Below are positions 24,097 to 35,837 of a stretch of DNA of 64,000 nucleotides, one piece after another (within the stretch, counting starts at the first letter, position 1; every line of letters begins with the position of its first letter). The translations under genes were made by a program, and so were the position numbers. The stretch comes from Ottelia alismoides (taxonomy: Eukaryota; Streptophyta; Magnoliopsida; Alismatales; Hydrocharitaceae): positions 1,426,001-1,490,000 of the forward strand of contig JAZKJV010001876.1 of the NCBI GenBank assembly GCA_037367405.1, in the 5' to 3' direction. The notes under the pieces were generated by a model that ran no database searches, was not told the DNA's origin, and saw only the letters and a list, made by a program, of their open reading frames with translations.

Positions 24097-27000
24097 TGAT
24101 AAAGCTGAAAATCGATTTCGCAGCTTTTTGAAAGTAAACTGTCGATGTTAGCAAAAAGCCGCGAAAAATAACGATCTCAGCTCATATCAAACAAATTCGG
24201 TTTTCGTTCGGAAAACCTACACTAAATTTTTAACCAGGCAAGTGTTCCTGGGTCGAACTCAAGGAGGCAAAATAGAATCCTTTGATTCTTTCGGGGATTT
24301 CTTTGTAATTTTATTTCTTATCTCTTCTCAAAGTTATCAAACCAAGAAAACCCTTTTTTATTGATTTTTTATTTTTATTTTTTTATTTGATTTTAATCTT
24401 TTCAAATTTTTATTTAACTTTCAAAAAGGTATAATTTTCAAAAATATTTATTTATTATATAATAGGTGGATATTATATAGGTGGTAAAATATAGAAGAGT
24501 GAATCGGAGGTCAAGCAACGAGCTCGAACTACACAAGAAATCAAAACAAAACGAGTCGATCAAAACATGATGAAAACCCAAAAAAATCTCAATAAAACTT
24601 AATACGAGGTAGATGGGGTAGTTGCGTAACTACCCTAAATAAATCGTCGAAGAACAAAATCAAACGAGGTCAAACCAGCCCCTACAGCCTAGGGGCATAA
24701 GCGTAGAAAAATTATATAAAAAGTTTGCAAATTGGTCCTCAGGGCTGTTCTGAAAGAAAAGTTATACAAATGTTTACATTTAGGTCCCTGCGGAGGGACC
24801 TAAATGCAAATAGCAGAAATCTTGGGAGCGGACTGGAGTATCTGGAAGCTCCTGAATTAAGTGTGCAATTTTCACACCCCTTCAGAATCAGCGGCTGAGA
24901 TTAGAACGTCTGGGCGCGGATCGGATGGTCACGGGTGCGCCACGTGTCGCGCACTTGTAGCTTCTGGCGTTCTTGAGTTCGTTGAAGGGCTGATGACGGA
25001 GGCGACTTCTCTGAATTTCTTCGGTCAGCCGACGGAGGCTTTGGCACTCCGGCGGGGCCAGAGGGGTGGCTCCTCCACCCCTCGAGCTCGCCCGCGGTAG
25101 GGTGGTGGCGGAAGCTGCTCCGAGCGGCGGAGATGGCGTGACGAAGATGGCGGTCCAGTGTTCTTGGAAGTTGTTGCATCCTGGAGACCGACCTTTCGAG
25201 ATGGATTTTGATGACGATCAAAGACTCCCAGATGCCTTGCTAGTGCTCCTTAGTGAAGTAGAACCTGCAAATGAAGGATTTGTATGCTCGATTCGTTAAG
25301 AATCGGCCGAGGGGTGAAGATCACAAGCTCAAAACTTCACGAAAAACTTTGTGTCCAGGTGAACTTATGAAATGCCTGAGAACGGTGATGGTTTGATGAA
25401 CGATTCGATGCTATTCTAATCGAAACGAATGTGGAACTTGGATGCGCGCCTAAGCTAATTGATTAAGCTACCTAAAAACGTGATTAGCGTCGCTAATCGA
25501 CGCATGTAAACCGAGAAATAAAACAAAGAAGATGGAGGAAAAGGTCTAGGGTTTTCAAGGTGTAGTACCTAGAACAGCTGCTCGACGGCGACCTTTGACC
25601 GGAGCGTGGACGCGCGCTTAGGCGGCGATGCAAGGCTGACGATGCCTTGGAACCTTCTCCGACGTCTCCTCCTCCTCGCGGGTGTCTCCACAGTGCTGTC
25701 ACCACCTCAGGTCCGACGGGACAAGGTTTAGAAGACGGGGGTCGGGTATCCTGGAGCTGGGGCTCAAGTAGTTAGAAGAGTTAGTGATTAATGGCGGACC
25801 TTGAGGGCTTTATATAGGGAGATTGCTTGGGCTCCAAGCCGAGATCAATGGCCAGCGGTGGAGAGGGTTGTTAGGAGAAGAGATGGGAGGGTTTGGATCG
25901 GCCAGAATGTTCTAGAGTCGTGTGGGAGAAATAGTTGAAGTCGGCCGGTTGGTGCAGAGGTCGGCAGAACAGACTCTTGGGAAGAAGACCCAGGTGCTGA
26001 CAAGTGTCAGCACCTGGTTGGTCCAGAGGATGATTAATCTTATAAAATCGAAATTAAATAGTAAGTAAGCTTATTTTAAATAAATATAAATACAAAAAAT
26101 GTAAATAAATTAATTTTTTAATTTATGGGCTAATTACTTTTAATAAATAATAAATATTATTTAGAATATATATATTATATTAATAAATACGTATTTATAA
26201 ATAGGTTTTAGATTTTTAATTTAATAAATAAATAAGTAAAAATTAATTTATATTTTTTTAATTATTAGAATATTAAATAAGGTTTATATGAATTTTTATG
26301 GATTTTAATAAGTTAATTTGTATATTTTAATAAATAAGATAAGTATCTAGGTAGTTCATTTATACCTATTTTTTAGGGTTTTTGATTTTATTAAAATAAG
26401 AAATAAAGTCCAAAAATTATGAAATAATTTATGGTGAAACTACAAGATCATGAAATAATTTAGAAATTATAAAATTAAGAAAACTATAAATAATGTGTGT
26501 TGCATAAAATAAATAGCCCAGAAACCCCGTTGTCTTTTGGTCCCAAAATTGACTTTTTGCAAACGGACTCCGAATTCGATGAAACTACTTTTATTAATTA
26601 GAGAATATTATTTTATGAACTTTAAAGGTGAGTAGAGTGAAATTGGAGTTCGTATGAGGAAGTTATGATGTTCGGAAGTTGAGATTTTGGCAATCTACAG
26701 CTTGGGTTTCTTGGCATATATACATGTACTATTTTTAACTTATTTTTATATTTTCATATACATTTTTAGAAATAAGTAGGAAAAGAATTTGGTGAAAAAT
26801 ATGTTCATATGGATTAATTAAAATTCTTTGAATTTTTGTATTTATTGTATAAATAATGGAGAATGTATGGAGTGTGTATTAAATTATTTTTTTCTGGTTT
26901 TCTTTCCTTATCTCCCCCTACTTTTTGGTTTGTCGACCAGTCCATGCTGACTTGGTCTCGGGGGTTGGGCTATAAATATATCTTACAACTATATTTATAT

Positions 27001-27215
27001 TTTAAGTCATATTGTATATATATACATATATTCAATCTGCCTTTTCTTTCTTTTCTTGTTCTTTATTTATTTACATGATTTTAGTGGTTAAAAGTGAATA
27101 TTTACACATGAATAGTGATTTGTTAAAAGATGAGAATTAATGGATATTTGCATGCATTTGTTAAGGGTTTTAAGACAAAATGCGACAGAAAAGTTAATGA
27201 ATCATGGATTCATCA
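24097..27215 (-). repeat. Gypsy-N 3' LTR
   Basis: Collinear with 36983-40087. On the minus strand it starts TGATGAATCC (at 27215) and ends CTTTATCA (at 24097). GC-rich around 24900-25750, elsewhere very AT-rich. ORFs in it (for example 24861-25299) overlap on both strands and look incidental. Confidence 0.97.
25809..25816 (-). promoter_or_regulatory. Putative TATA box, Gypsy-N 3' LTR
   Basis: Reads TATATAAA on the minus strand, before GCCCTCAAGG. The other LTR has TATATAAG at 38691-38698. Confidence 0.5.
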
Positions 27216-27252
27216 ACCCCCTATACTTAAACTTTGCTAGTCCCTTAGCAAA
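27216..27252 (-). other. Polypurine tract of Gypsy-N with adjacent stem-loop
   Basis: On the minus strand, a TTTGCTA/TAGCAAA stem (27233-27239 with 27246-27252, loop AGGGAC) is followed by TTTAAGTATAGGGGGT, which abuts the 3' LTR start. The purine core AAGTATAGGGG is the same as in the upstream hairpin array. Confidence 0.85.
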
Positions 27253-28828
27253 CACTTATTTTGAAAAAGTAAGTGAAAAAGAAAGAAAGTTAGAATGAAT
27301 TTGTTTTCCTAAACCAATTCATGAGAACAGACAAAGGACAGAGCTCGATCGGGCCTGAAACAAGCATTTTGTCGGAACCTTAACTAGGATTAGGATTTTA
27401 TCCTCAACAGTCCTCAAGTTCCATAATCCTTACTCAAGATCACTTCATCGGCTAGTTCAGACTCACTTATTCATATCGCAAACTCTATCATCCTTGAAGT
27501 CAACTTGTACAGTGTGTGAATTGATTTAGCTCTTCCTGCTTAGAGAACCAAAGAAACCATCCATCCCGGCTATACACTTCTATGGCTTCCTCATCTCGCT
27601 ACTCTTTCCTCGGGGAGGGAGGTATTCCCTTCTGAGTTGAGTTCTGCTATGTCCACAATCGAATATAGGGAGAAGTTAGAAGAATGAGAAAAGAAGTGGA
27701 GTGCGACCAGTGTAGACACATCTCCTTGTGAAGCCCAACCAGTGTAGCTGAGTCTCCACTGAGATGTGCAGGCATTTTTTTGTGGAAGCTTGGACCATTG
27801 TGGTCTTATTTGGTGGCTTCTGCATTGCTTTGACTTTGTAATTTGCTTGCACTGCATTCATCTTTTGTGCCTCGACGGATATAGCATCTTTTTAGTCCAT
27901 CCCTTTTTTGAGGTCTTAGAAAAATTGTGTCAGCAGATCCTTCCCTCATCCGAAGCAAGTATCGCAACCCCAATCTCTCCCGTCTTTAGACGTCAATGCT
28001 GCAAAGATAAGGATAGAAACATACTACCAAGGTGTACTGCCCTTCGAAACTCCATGCGAGTCGTGCTAAATGCAGAGTGCATGTGTTCAAGATCGGTTCA
28101 CTGGTTTAGAGTTGTACGGATGACCCAAATTGTCTACTTAAGCATAGATGACTTGATTTCCCGAATATGGTTTTACGGAACCCAAAGATTTAAGTCACAA
28201 GACCTGAAGAGTCTAAATTCCAGATCCTAATCAGGCTCCTTACAATGAGAGTTAAAGGCCGTAATCAAGCTCCATCCTTTAGACTAGACTCAATCCTTAG
28301 TTCCAGAAATCAAACTTATTTTGAAAAATGCGAATGCAAATGCAACCATGTTTTTGTGAAGTGTATTTTCTGAATTTACTCATTTTTATGGATTTTAAGG
28401 CTTTTGTATTTTTTATGAATTTTAGGACTTTGTAGTTTTTTTAGGGATTTTATACTTTTTATAAACAAGATTTTATTCATGAATTTTACAAGATTTATTT
28501 TATTTGAGTTAAGTGTCTAATGTATTTTACAAATTTTATCTACAAAGTATTTTACAAGGATTGAATGGTTTTTACAAATGTTTTAATAAATAGGATTTTA
28601 AATAAGTATTATACAAATTTTAAGTACAAATTTTAAAGACATATTTTAATTACAAGTTTTAGATACAAATTGTAAACATATTTTACTTATTTACAAGGAT
28701 TTTATAAATAATATATAAATATAAGTGGATTTTAAATTAACCCATACCCACTTTTTACGGATTTTATAGATATAGAAAATACATAAAAGTACGAGTTATG
28801 GAGGAAAGTATATATACAATATATACAC
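27253..28828 (-). other. Gypsy-N non-coding tail between PPT and hairpin array
   Basis: About 1.6 kb, AT-rich toward 28320-28790. The frame at 27766-28230 is antisense to the element, and a short sense frame at 27591-27857 matches nothing recognised. In Athila elements this place may hold an env-like frame, but none is seen here. Confidence 0.6.
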
Positions 28829-28829
28829 A

Positions 28830-29245
28830 CCCCCCTATACATAGCTTGTGCTATGTCCTCATAGCATCAAAAGAGAAAAAGGAGGACATAACTCGTGCTA
28901 AGTAAAAGTGGGTGAAAAAGGATACCGAGTACAAGTCAGTCAACCCCCCCATACTTACGATCAGGTCATCGTAAGTATCACGGGAGAGCAAAAATGGGAT
29001 GACTGAATGAAAAGAATAAAAAATGAAGGTTCAAAAAGGAAAAGAGTACGAAATCATCGAAATCACTCGGTCCCCCCTATACTTAGGATAAGGCATCCTA
29101 AGTATAGAAAAGAGTGTAGCCAAAATTGGAGACCGGCGATTTGTGAAAAAGAAAGGCTATACAAAAGAATCAGTACAAAAACTAAAACGTAAATCAGCAG
29201 GCAATCGGTCCCCCCTATACTTAGGATTTGGTATCCTAAGCATAG
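28830..29245 (-). repeat. Array of four stem-loop plus G-tract modules resembling the PPT
   Basis: Plus-strand C-runs start at 28830, 28944, 29072 and 29210, each directly followed by a hairpin. The third has a perfect 13-bp stem (29077-29089 with 29095-29107), the second an 11-bp stem (28951-28961 with 28968-28978), and the fourth 13 bp with one mismatch (29215-29227 with 29233-29245). The first pairs imperfectly over about 23 bases with 28881-28903. Read on the minus strand, each is a hairpin ending in AAGTATAGGGGG or a close variant, the core of the true PPT. Spacing is about 110-140 bases. Confidence 0.85.
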
Positions 29246-29357
29246 AAGACGAGCAAAAATGGGGACGATTGTGGTCTACGAAGAATATACAAGTGTTGTA
29301 GATCTCCAGAAACGAATGGCTCAAAAGAATTTTGTACAGGAAGAAATAAAAGAATGA

Positions 29358-29633
29358 TCATGATTCCTGTACAAAATAGATCACTTCAGTGCGGGCCAGA
29401 TGATCAGTAGTTTCGATGAAGTGCTTCAGCATCTGCCCCTTAACCACGAACGGCTCTGCACCAGGTGACACATCTGATATTGCTATACTGCCATTGTCGT
29501 GCACCGTTCTGACTATGTACGGTCCTTCCCACTTGTTTTCAATTTGCCTGGAAAAATACGCAACCTTGCATTGAACAACCAGACTTTCTGCCCTGGGACA
29601 AAGCTTTTGTGACGAATATTTCTGCCATGCCAT
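29358..29633 (-). pseudogene. Gypsy-N pol C-terminal tail
   Basis: A 91-codon frame homologous to 48684-48899 and 55509-55745: WEGPYIVRTVHDNGSIAISD, then GQMLKHFIE. This is the integrase C-terminal domain of chromodomain-lacking Gypsy elements, expected to help bind DNA. It is in a different frame from the integrase core, so a frameshift lies near 29640-29690. No chromodomain follows. Confidence 0.85.
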
Positions 29634-29688
29634 TTCTTCACTTTGTCCTTATAGATGGGTGTGTTCTCGTATGATTGATTTCGAATTT

Positions 29689-30147
29689 CTACCAGCTCAT
29701 CAGATCTATCTTTCTCTTGGCTCCTTCTTTCCGGACATCCATCAATATCTCTCGAATTGCCCATTCAAATTTATGCATGATCTCTACGGGCAAGTGGCAC
29801 AACTTTCCATAAACAAGTCTGAATGGTGAAGTACCTAAGGGAGTCTTATATGCAGTACGATATGCCCAAAGAACCTGATCTAGAAGCAGTGACCAGTTCT
29901 TCCTATCCGATCGTACTAGTTTCTGGAGAATTGATTTCACCTCCCTATTTGAAACTTCAACCATGCCGTTCATCTATGGGTGGTAAGGAGAAGCTATTCT
30001 GTGATCGATGATGTATTGTTTCACTAGCTTTTTCACCTCCTTATTAATGAAATGGCTACCCCCATCAGAAATGAGAATACGAGGGATTCTGAACCGCGAA
30101 ATAATGTGTTCCCTTAGGAACTTGCAAACGGTCTTACTGTCTGCGGT
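29689..30147 (-). pseudogene. Gypsy-N integrase core, second half
   Basis: Continues in the frame of 30148-31605 after a TGA stop (30148) that replaces an arginine present in the relatives, consistent with CGA to TGA. It holds the second catalytic aspartate in LISDGGSHF and the catalytic glutamate in NGMVEVSNREVK. Between them a TAG replaces the glutamine of the relatives' YHPQ motif. It ends at 29689 in a frameshifted context. Homologous to integrase in Gypsy-M and Gypsy-H. Confidence 0.85.
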
Positions 30148-31605
30148 TCATGCTGGTATAGCCTCCACCCATCTACTAACATAGTCTACAGCGAGAAGAA
30201 TGTACTCAAAGCCGCTGCTGGAAGGGAACGGTCCCATAAAATCTATGCCCCATGCGTCAAAGATCTCGCAGATAATGACGGGTCGCATCGGCATTGCATC
30301 TCTGGCACTGACTGTCCCTACAGCTCTCTGACAATCTGGACAACTCTTCACGAATGTGCAGGCATCTCTAGTAAGAGTCGGCCACCATAATCCACTCTGT
30401 AGTACCTTCTGCATTGTCCTCTTCCCTGAATGATGTCCTCCTGACTCTATAGAATGACACAACGTGAGGACACTATTATATTCCTCCTGAGGAATACATC
30501 GATTGTAAACACAATCCGGTCCTTCACGAAAAAGAAGCGGATCCTCCCAATGGTAGTATCGTGCCTCAGAATCTAGTTTCTCAACTCTGTTCTTTGGCCA
30601 ACCCTGAGGACTTTTCTGTGTGACCAGAAAGTTCACTATGTCTGCATACCATGGAAGTTCGGTAACCGCAAAGATGCTCTCGTCTGGAAATCTCTCTGCG
30701 ATTTCTGGCGTGTACTCATCTGAAGGCTGATCTGTCTGTAATCGGGAGAGGTGATCAGCTACCACATTCTTTACTCCAGGTTTATCTTTGATATCCAAGT
30801 CAAATTCCTGAAGTAATAGAATCCATCTAAGAAGGCATGCCTTAGCATCCTTCTTTTCTATTAAAAATCTGATAGTTGAGTGAGCTGTGTATACTGTGAT
30901 CTTAGAGCCAAGTAGATATGATTGAAATTTGTCTAATGCAAACACTACTGCCAACATCTCCTTTTCTGTCACTTTGTAATTTCTCTGAGCATCGTCTAAC
31001 ATTTTGCTGGCATAGTGAATGGCAACGGGAAGTCCATTCCTCCTCTGTCCTAATACAACCCCGACCGCAAAATCTGAAGCATCCGTCATGATCTCGAAGG
31101 GTAGAGACCAATCAGGCGGCTCTAGGACATGAGCACTGATTATCTTCTCTTTCAAGGTGAGAAAGGCATTAAGACATTTATCATTTAATACGAACTCGAT
31201 GTCTTTTCCTAGTGGTTCAGTTAACGGTCGGGCAATTTTGGAGAAGTCTTGGATAAACCGTCGGTAAAAACCGACATGCCCCAGAAATGACCGTAACTGC
31301 TTGATGTTGGATGGTGGCTCGAGTTTCTTGATGACATCCACCTTGGCAGGGTCAACCTCCATGCCTCGCTGGGAGATGACATGCCCCAACACGATCCCGT
31401 GAGTAACCATAAAATGGCTCTTTTCCCAGGACAGAACGAGATCTACCTCACAACACTTTTTCAGAACCTGGTCTAGGTGCGCTAAACAATCGTCAAAGGA
31501 CTCACCATAGACCGAAAAATCATCCATAAAAACCTCTAGAAAATCACCGACCATGTCCGCAAAATAGCAAGCATGCACCTCTGGAAAGTCGCAGGAGCGT
31601 TTCAC
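30148..31605 (-). pseudogene. Gypsy-N RT palm/thumb, RNase H and integrase N-half (485 codons open)
   Basis: Longest open frame in the window. It holds the RT catalytic FMDD (residues 26-29), [12 protein letters not shown] near 107-118, and RNase H with D175 (MTDAS) and E216 (EKEML). Residue 241 is alanine (YTAHS; codon at 30883-30885), where both relatives have the catalytic aspartate (YTDHS). The integrase zinc finger uses H384, H391/H392, C422 and C425; the first core aspartate is D455 (GIDFMG). The true start is upstream in another frame: RT is split by a frameshift near 31567, a T-run one base shorter than in Gypsy-M. The first M is therefore an artefact. Confidence 0.92.
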
Positions 31606-32252
31606 AATTTAAAGGGCATCCGTCTAAAGGCATACGTGCCAAACGGACATGTGAAAGTGGTTTTCTCCTGGTCTTCAGGAGCAATTGATACCTGGTTGTA
31701 TGCGGAGTAACCGTCAAGGAAACAGAAGTACCCTTTCCCTGCCAACCGTTCTATGACCTGGTCTATGAAAGGCAAAGGGAAATGGTCCTTCTTCATCGCG
31801 GTGTTCAGCTTTTTGTAGTCAACACATACTCGCCACGACGTGGTTACTCTCTTTGGAATCTCCTCTCCACTCTCGTTTTTCACCATCTGAATTCCCGTCT
31901 TCTTCGGGACAACATGTAATGGGCTAACCCATTCGGAGTTGGAGATGGGATAAATGAACCCTGTGTCACACCATTTCGTGATCTCTTTCTTGACAACTTC
32001 TCGTAACACCGGATTCAGCCTACGCTGAAACTCTCTGGAGGGTTTGTTGTCATGATCGAGATAGATATCGTGCGAACACAAAGCATGATTAATCCCGCGG
32101 AGATCGGATACAATCCACCCAATAGCCTTGCGGTTTCTTTCTAGAATCTCCATCAGACGAGATTCTTGATCCTCGCTCAAATATGAGCTGATAATGACCG
32201 GAAACCGTTGATGTGGACCCGTAAGGAAAGCATATTTCATGTTTTGTGGCAA
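31602..32252 (-). pseudogene. Gypsy-N reverse transcriptase, N-terminal half
   Basis: 216 open codons: KYAFLTGPHQRFPVIIS at the start, then NPVLREVVKKEI, WVSPLHVVPKK, WRVCVDYKKLN, and FCFLDGYSAYNQV with the first catalytic aspartate, ending RMPFKL before a TGA. The expected GLCNAP motif reads KL-stop-NAP, and the frame then shifts to the next segment. Close to Athila-type RT. There is no evidence that the ATG is an initiation site; in the family pol is a polyprotein. Confidence 0.9.
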
Positions 32253-32735
32253 TGTTTTAAGCTCTGGTAAGGTAGTATCTGTATCTGCCGAAACATCCTC
32301 TGTATGTGTATGGATCTGTATCGGTTGGTGATGTGTCTGCGATTTGATTCTCTACCATCTTAATGTGCTCTAGAGTCAGACTACAGAAGATGTTCAAGAC
32401 ATCATCCGACTCCTCAGAATGATCAGAAGAGAATAAGTTAGCTAAATGAAACTCTGAATCATCTGATATGGAGGAATTGTGTATCATTTCTGAGTCTGAA
32501 AAATCTGCATTAATTTCGTCAGAAGTCTCATCCCTTTGCTTCTCATCATCGAGACTAAAGTATAAGGTCCCGTCAGAAGAATTACCCCCTGAGGTCTCGG
32601 ACCCATCCTCTGTCAAACATTCTTGAGTCTCTACCTGATATCTTTCGAGGTCGTCAAAACGGACCTCATCCATGTAATCACAGGAGGCTAAAGAACTTAG
32701 AAAATCCGAAGATGCATCATTGAGAGTGTTCATTC
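32253..32735 (-). pseudogene. Gypsy-N acidic linker between protease and RT
   Basis: About 150 codons, open from 32735 to 32257, rich in D, E and S (for example DDLERYQVETQECLTEDGSE). They lie between protease and RT but in a frame different from both, so one frameshift occurs at each side. Gypsy-M has a similarly placed acidic stretch (45651-45960). No domain is recognised. Confidence 0.65.
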
Positions 32736-33431
32736 TCTCGCCATCTCTATATGTACGTTTTCGCCCTCGGCGTGAAAAGATACCTTCCCTGTATCGTAAT
32801 CGAAGAGAGCCTTTGCGGTCTCTAGAAAAGGCCTCCCGAGAATGATCGGGGTAAGGTGTAACTGTGCAGGGCAATTCATGTCCAGGACCGTAAAGTCCAC
32901 TGGGAATTGCAGACCCTGCATGGTTACGATAACGTTCCTAAGTATACCCTTAGGTCTCTTTACGGATCTATCAGCAAACTGAAGTATCGCGCGGGATTTG
33001 TAAAGAGGACCTAACTCGAGCTTATTGAGTAAGGAAGCAGGTATCAGATTGATCGAGGAACCGTTATCTAATATAGTGCGGTCAAACTCGGCTTTTGCGA
33101 TCTCGCATCGGACATAATGTGCACCTGAGTCTTTCTTCTTCTTCGATAACTTGTTCTGTATTGCACAAGATGTTGCCTTAGTCAAAACTTGTTTCTCTGT
33201 TTGGGATCTCTTTTTCCTACGCATGGTGCATCTGTTTTTCAATTGATTCTTGAGCGTAGGAAACTGATCTAAGGCATCATGAAGCGGGATCTTCAGAAAG
33301 ATATGATCTTTGAGTAGTTTTTCTATCTCTGGAGATGCAAGATTATTTTTGGTCTTTTTCTTTCCTTTTCCAAACAAAGCATCGGGAAAAGGAATAAAGC
33401 CATAAGTCAGAAAATCAGGATTTTTATTCAT
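32730..33431 (-). pseudogene. Gypsy-N protease region
   Basis: 233 codons. A Lys-rich segment (about 70-100) precedes an aspartic protease fold: LDNGSS at residues 121-126 (catalytic D122, with N in place of the usual T/S-G spacing but G124 kept), LQFADRSVKRPKG near 150-161, and ILGRPF at 197-202. Family role: cleaves the gag-pol polyprotein. The region is open and may be structurally intact, but it is out of frame with gag (frameshift around 33440-33480) and with the linker. Confidence 0.88.
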
Positions 33432-33481
33432 CTGAGAATCAGCTTGTACATCGAGAGTTTCAGAATTATTTAAAAAACTCT

Positions 33482-35803
33482 CTAAGACAGGGGAAGAAAG
33501 ATTTTTGTCGGGGCTCTCTGCCTGATCTGGCGTGATGTCATCGTCTGAATCGCAGTATCCATATCTGTGGTGTTGGCATCGCTCCTGTCTCTTGATTCTG
33601 CATAATGGTCCTCATCATCTTGCGGTTTCTCCTCCTCGGCTTCAGGATCATGGTTCTGCTCGTGCTCCTCTAGTGACCTCTCCTCTTCTCCAGCAGGTGC
33701 TTGTGGTGATCTACCGCTCTTGAGATGAATGAAGTTAGATAAAAATTCAGGAAATGAGATCTTACCTGTAGTATCTACCTGCTCTGGATGCCTCCACTTG
33801 TTGTTCGGGTTCATCTGAGGCTGGGTTGGGAGAGTGGTCTTCGGCACGGTTAACTCATCCAGATGACGGTTAACCTGCTCCATCTCAGTCTTGTGCGTGA
33901 TCTGGAGCGTACTCAGCATGTCCATGATCTGGTTGAGTGCCTGGGCCTATGAAGACATCTCTGGTTCGGTGTGGTGGCCCTGGCTTGCTCCTCTCTCCTG
34001 CCTTGGCGTGTACTGCTGAGAGGTGGAAGGCTGGGAGTATCGTTGAGGTGTAGAGGAAGACTGTTGCGGCTGTTGATAAGGATAATTCAGTGAGTAGTGA
34101 GCAGGGTGCTGATATGAATGCTGCGGTCTCTGATGGTAGACATTTGGATGAGACTGTTGCGGCGTGAAGCTCTGGCGGTGCTGAAATTGCGGACGTCCAT
34201 GTTGTGGATGACCGTACGGCTGCTGCTGCTGATTTGGTATACTCGGCTGCTGCATTGGAGTATGCCAAATCCCGTTGATCTCGAAAGTGGATTGCGGCTC
34301 CACCTCCATCTCTGCGGTGCTGGTGATCTGGCCGGGATTGGCAGACTGATCCTCATGCCAATCGATCTGCGGAATCTCGGGCTCGCTCTGAACATAGTGG
34401 ATCTGACGGGTGGGTGGAGCGGGTACGATCCTCCGTGCTGGTTGCGCATTCGAAGAGGTCTGGTTCTGCTGGTACTGGATCTAAAGATCAATGACCTTCT
34501 TCGAGAGATCACTCAACTGTTGAGGAAGAGATGAGAGTTTCTCCAACTCTCGCAGCGGCTGTAGGTCTTGGACCTGCTTATGAATCACGTCCACCAACGT
34601 CAATTTCTCGCTAATAAAGCCCATGTTGGTGCTGGATTCAGAGTCCGAGATGTTCACCACCTTGTGATGTTCTCAGTGATGTGGTGGCTATAGGGCTTTC
34701 TGAAATGCCCGAGTAGAGTCTACAACTCTCGAGTTCTCGGCCATCCCTTCGAAGATGGCCCATACTGACTCAGCATCCTTATTCAAGTAGCTGCCGCCAC
34801 ATGCGGCACTGACTAGCCCCTGAACATCCAGCTGGAGTCCTCCAAAGTAGTTTTGCATGAGCACCTTCATCGGGATCTCATGATGCGAGCATCTCTCCGT
34901 CAGGTCCTTGAATCGATCCCATGCTTCATGGAATGATTCGTGCGGCAGTTGCGTAAAGTTGGAGATCTGGCTCCTCATCATGTTCGTCCTTCCCAGAGGA
35001 AAATATTTGCGCAAGAAAGTGGACTTCAGGTCGTTCCATGTAGAGATTTCTCTTCCCAGATGACTTAGCCAATAAAGAGTCTTATCGGCTAAGGAAAAGG
35101 GAAAGTCCTTGAGGCGTACAGCTTCCTGCGTCACTCTTGGATAACAAGTCGTATTACAAATCATCTCAAACTATTGCAAAAAAGTGAACGGCTCCTCTGT
35201 AGCATTCCCGTAGAACTTGGGAAGCAATGAGATGAAGGATGCCTTTAGTTCGTACAGCCCTTGATTCGGTGGTAGCCGAATCCAATGATGGAGCGTCCTT
35301 GCGCCCGAGTCGTACTCTTCCCGTAAAGTTGCGGGAATCGCAGGCGGTAACTGGTTCCCGGCACCTGCTCGTAGCGCGGCTAATTGCCCCTGTAATTCCA
35401 TCTAAACTCGGAATTGTTCTCGAATTTGTAGATTCATCTGCTGAAGTGTATCGAGAATCCCAGTAGTAACATCTGTGGCTTCTGGTCTTCCGTTATCTTG
35501 CTCCTCGGTTGCTGCCCTCTCGTCTGTTGCTGGTGCTTTACCGTGAGCCATCGGCTTCGAGTCGTCTGGAAAAGAGAAGCTCTCGTAAGCACTCAGTGAA
35601 AGTTCAGCTGGAGATGATTTATTGAGACGAGAGTCTGTCTCAATTTTCTGGCCAGGAGGTGAGGGAGTCTGGGTCAGACTCTCCTCGAGATCAGATGGGA
35701 CTAGTTCGAGAAGAGGGTCATCCCAAACTTGTGAAGACATACATTCAACGGTGAACGTTCGAAGGCTCACGGAGTCTGAGCAGAAAAGCCGTCGAGACGT
35801 CAT
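33482..35803 (-). pseudogene. Gypsy-N gag, one frame with several stop codons
   Basis: A single frame runs from an ATG at 35803 to 33482 with no frameshift, broken by TAG at 35402, 35171, 34688, 34481 and 33947, TGA near 34673, and a TAG at its end. It holds the retrotransposon gag core (RLKDFPFSLADKTLYWL, STWNDLKSTFLRKYFP, ESFHEAWDRFKDL; about 34700-35164). A Gln-rich segment (33960-34300) and an acidic C-terminal part follow. No CCHC zinc knuckle is seen. The core is homologous to gag of Gypsy-M and Gypsy-H. The frame extends a few codons upstream to a TTG at 35815, but ATG 35803 is the better start. Confidence 0.9.
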
Positions 35804-35837
35804 CTTAGATTCCAAGAGAAGGGAGGATCATGAATAG

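Noticed and set aside
24861..25299. ORFs in the GC-rich part of the Gypsy-N LTR, repeated at 37744-38182
   Set aside because: The duplicate is simply the second LTR. No domain and no sense relative to the element's promoter.
27766..28230. 154-codon plus-strand ORF near the Gypsy-N 3' end
   Set aside because: Antisense to the element in its non-coding tail, Cys/Ile/Leu-rich without motifs, and not conserved in the other Gypsy elements.
28830..29245. CRISPR-like array (regularly spaced hairpin repeats)
   Set aside because: Plant nuclear context, only four units with variable stems and spacing, no cas genes. Better explained as PPT-related modules.
35171..35404. Programmed amber readthrough in Gypsy-N gag
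   Set aside because: Known readthrough systems use one stop at the gag-pol boundary. Five scattered ambers plus a TGA point to decay.
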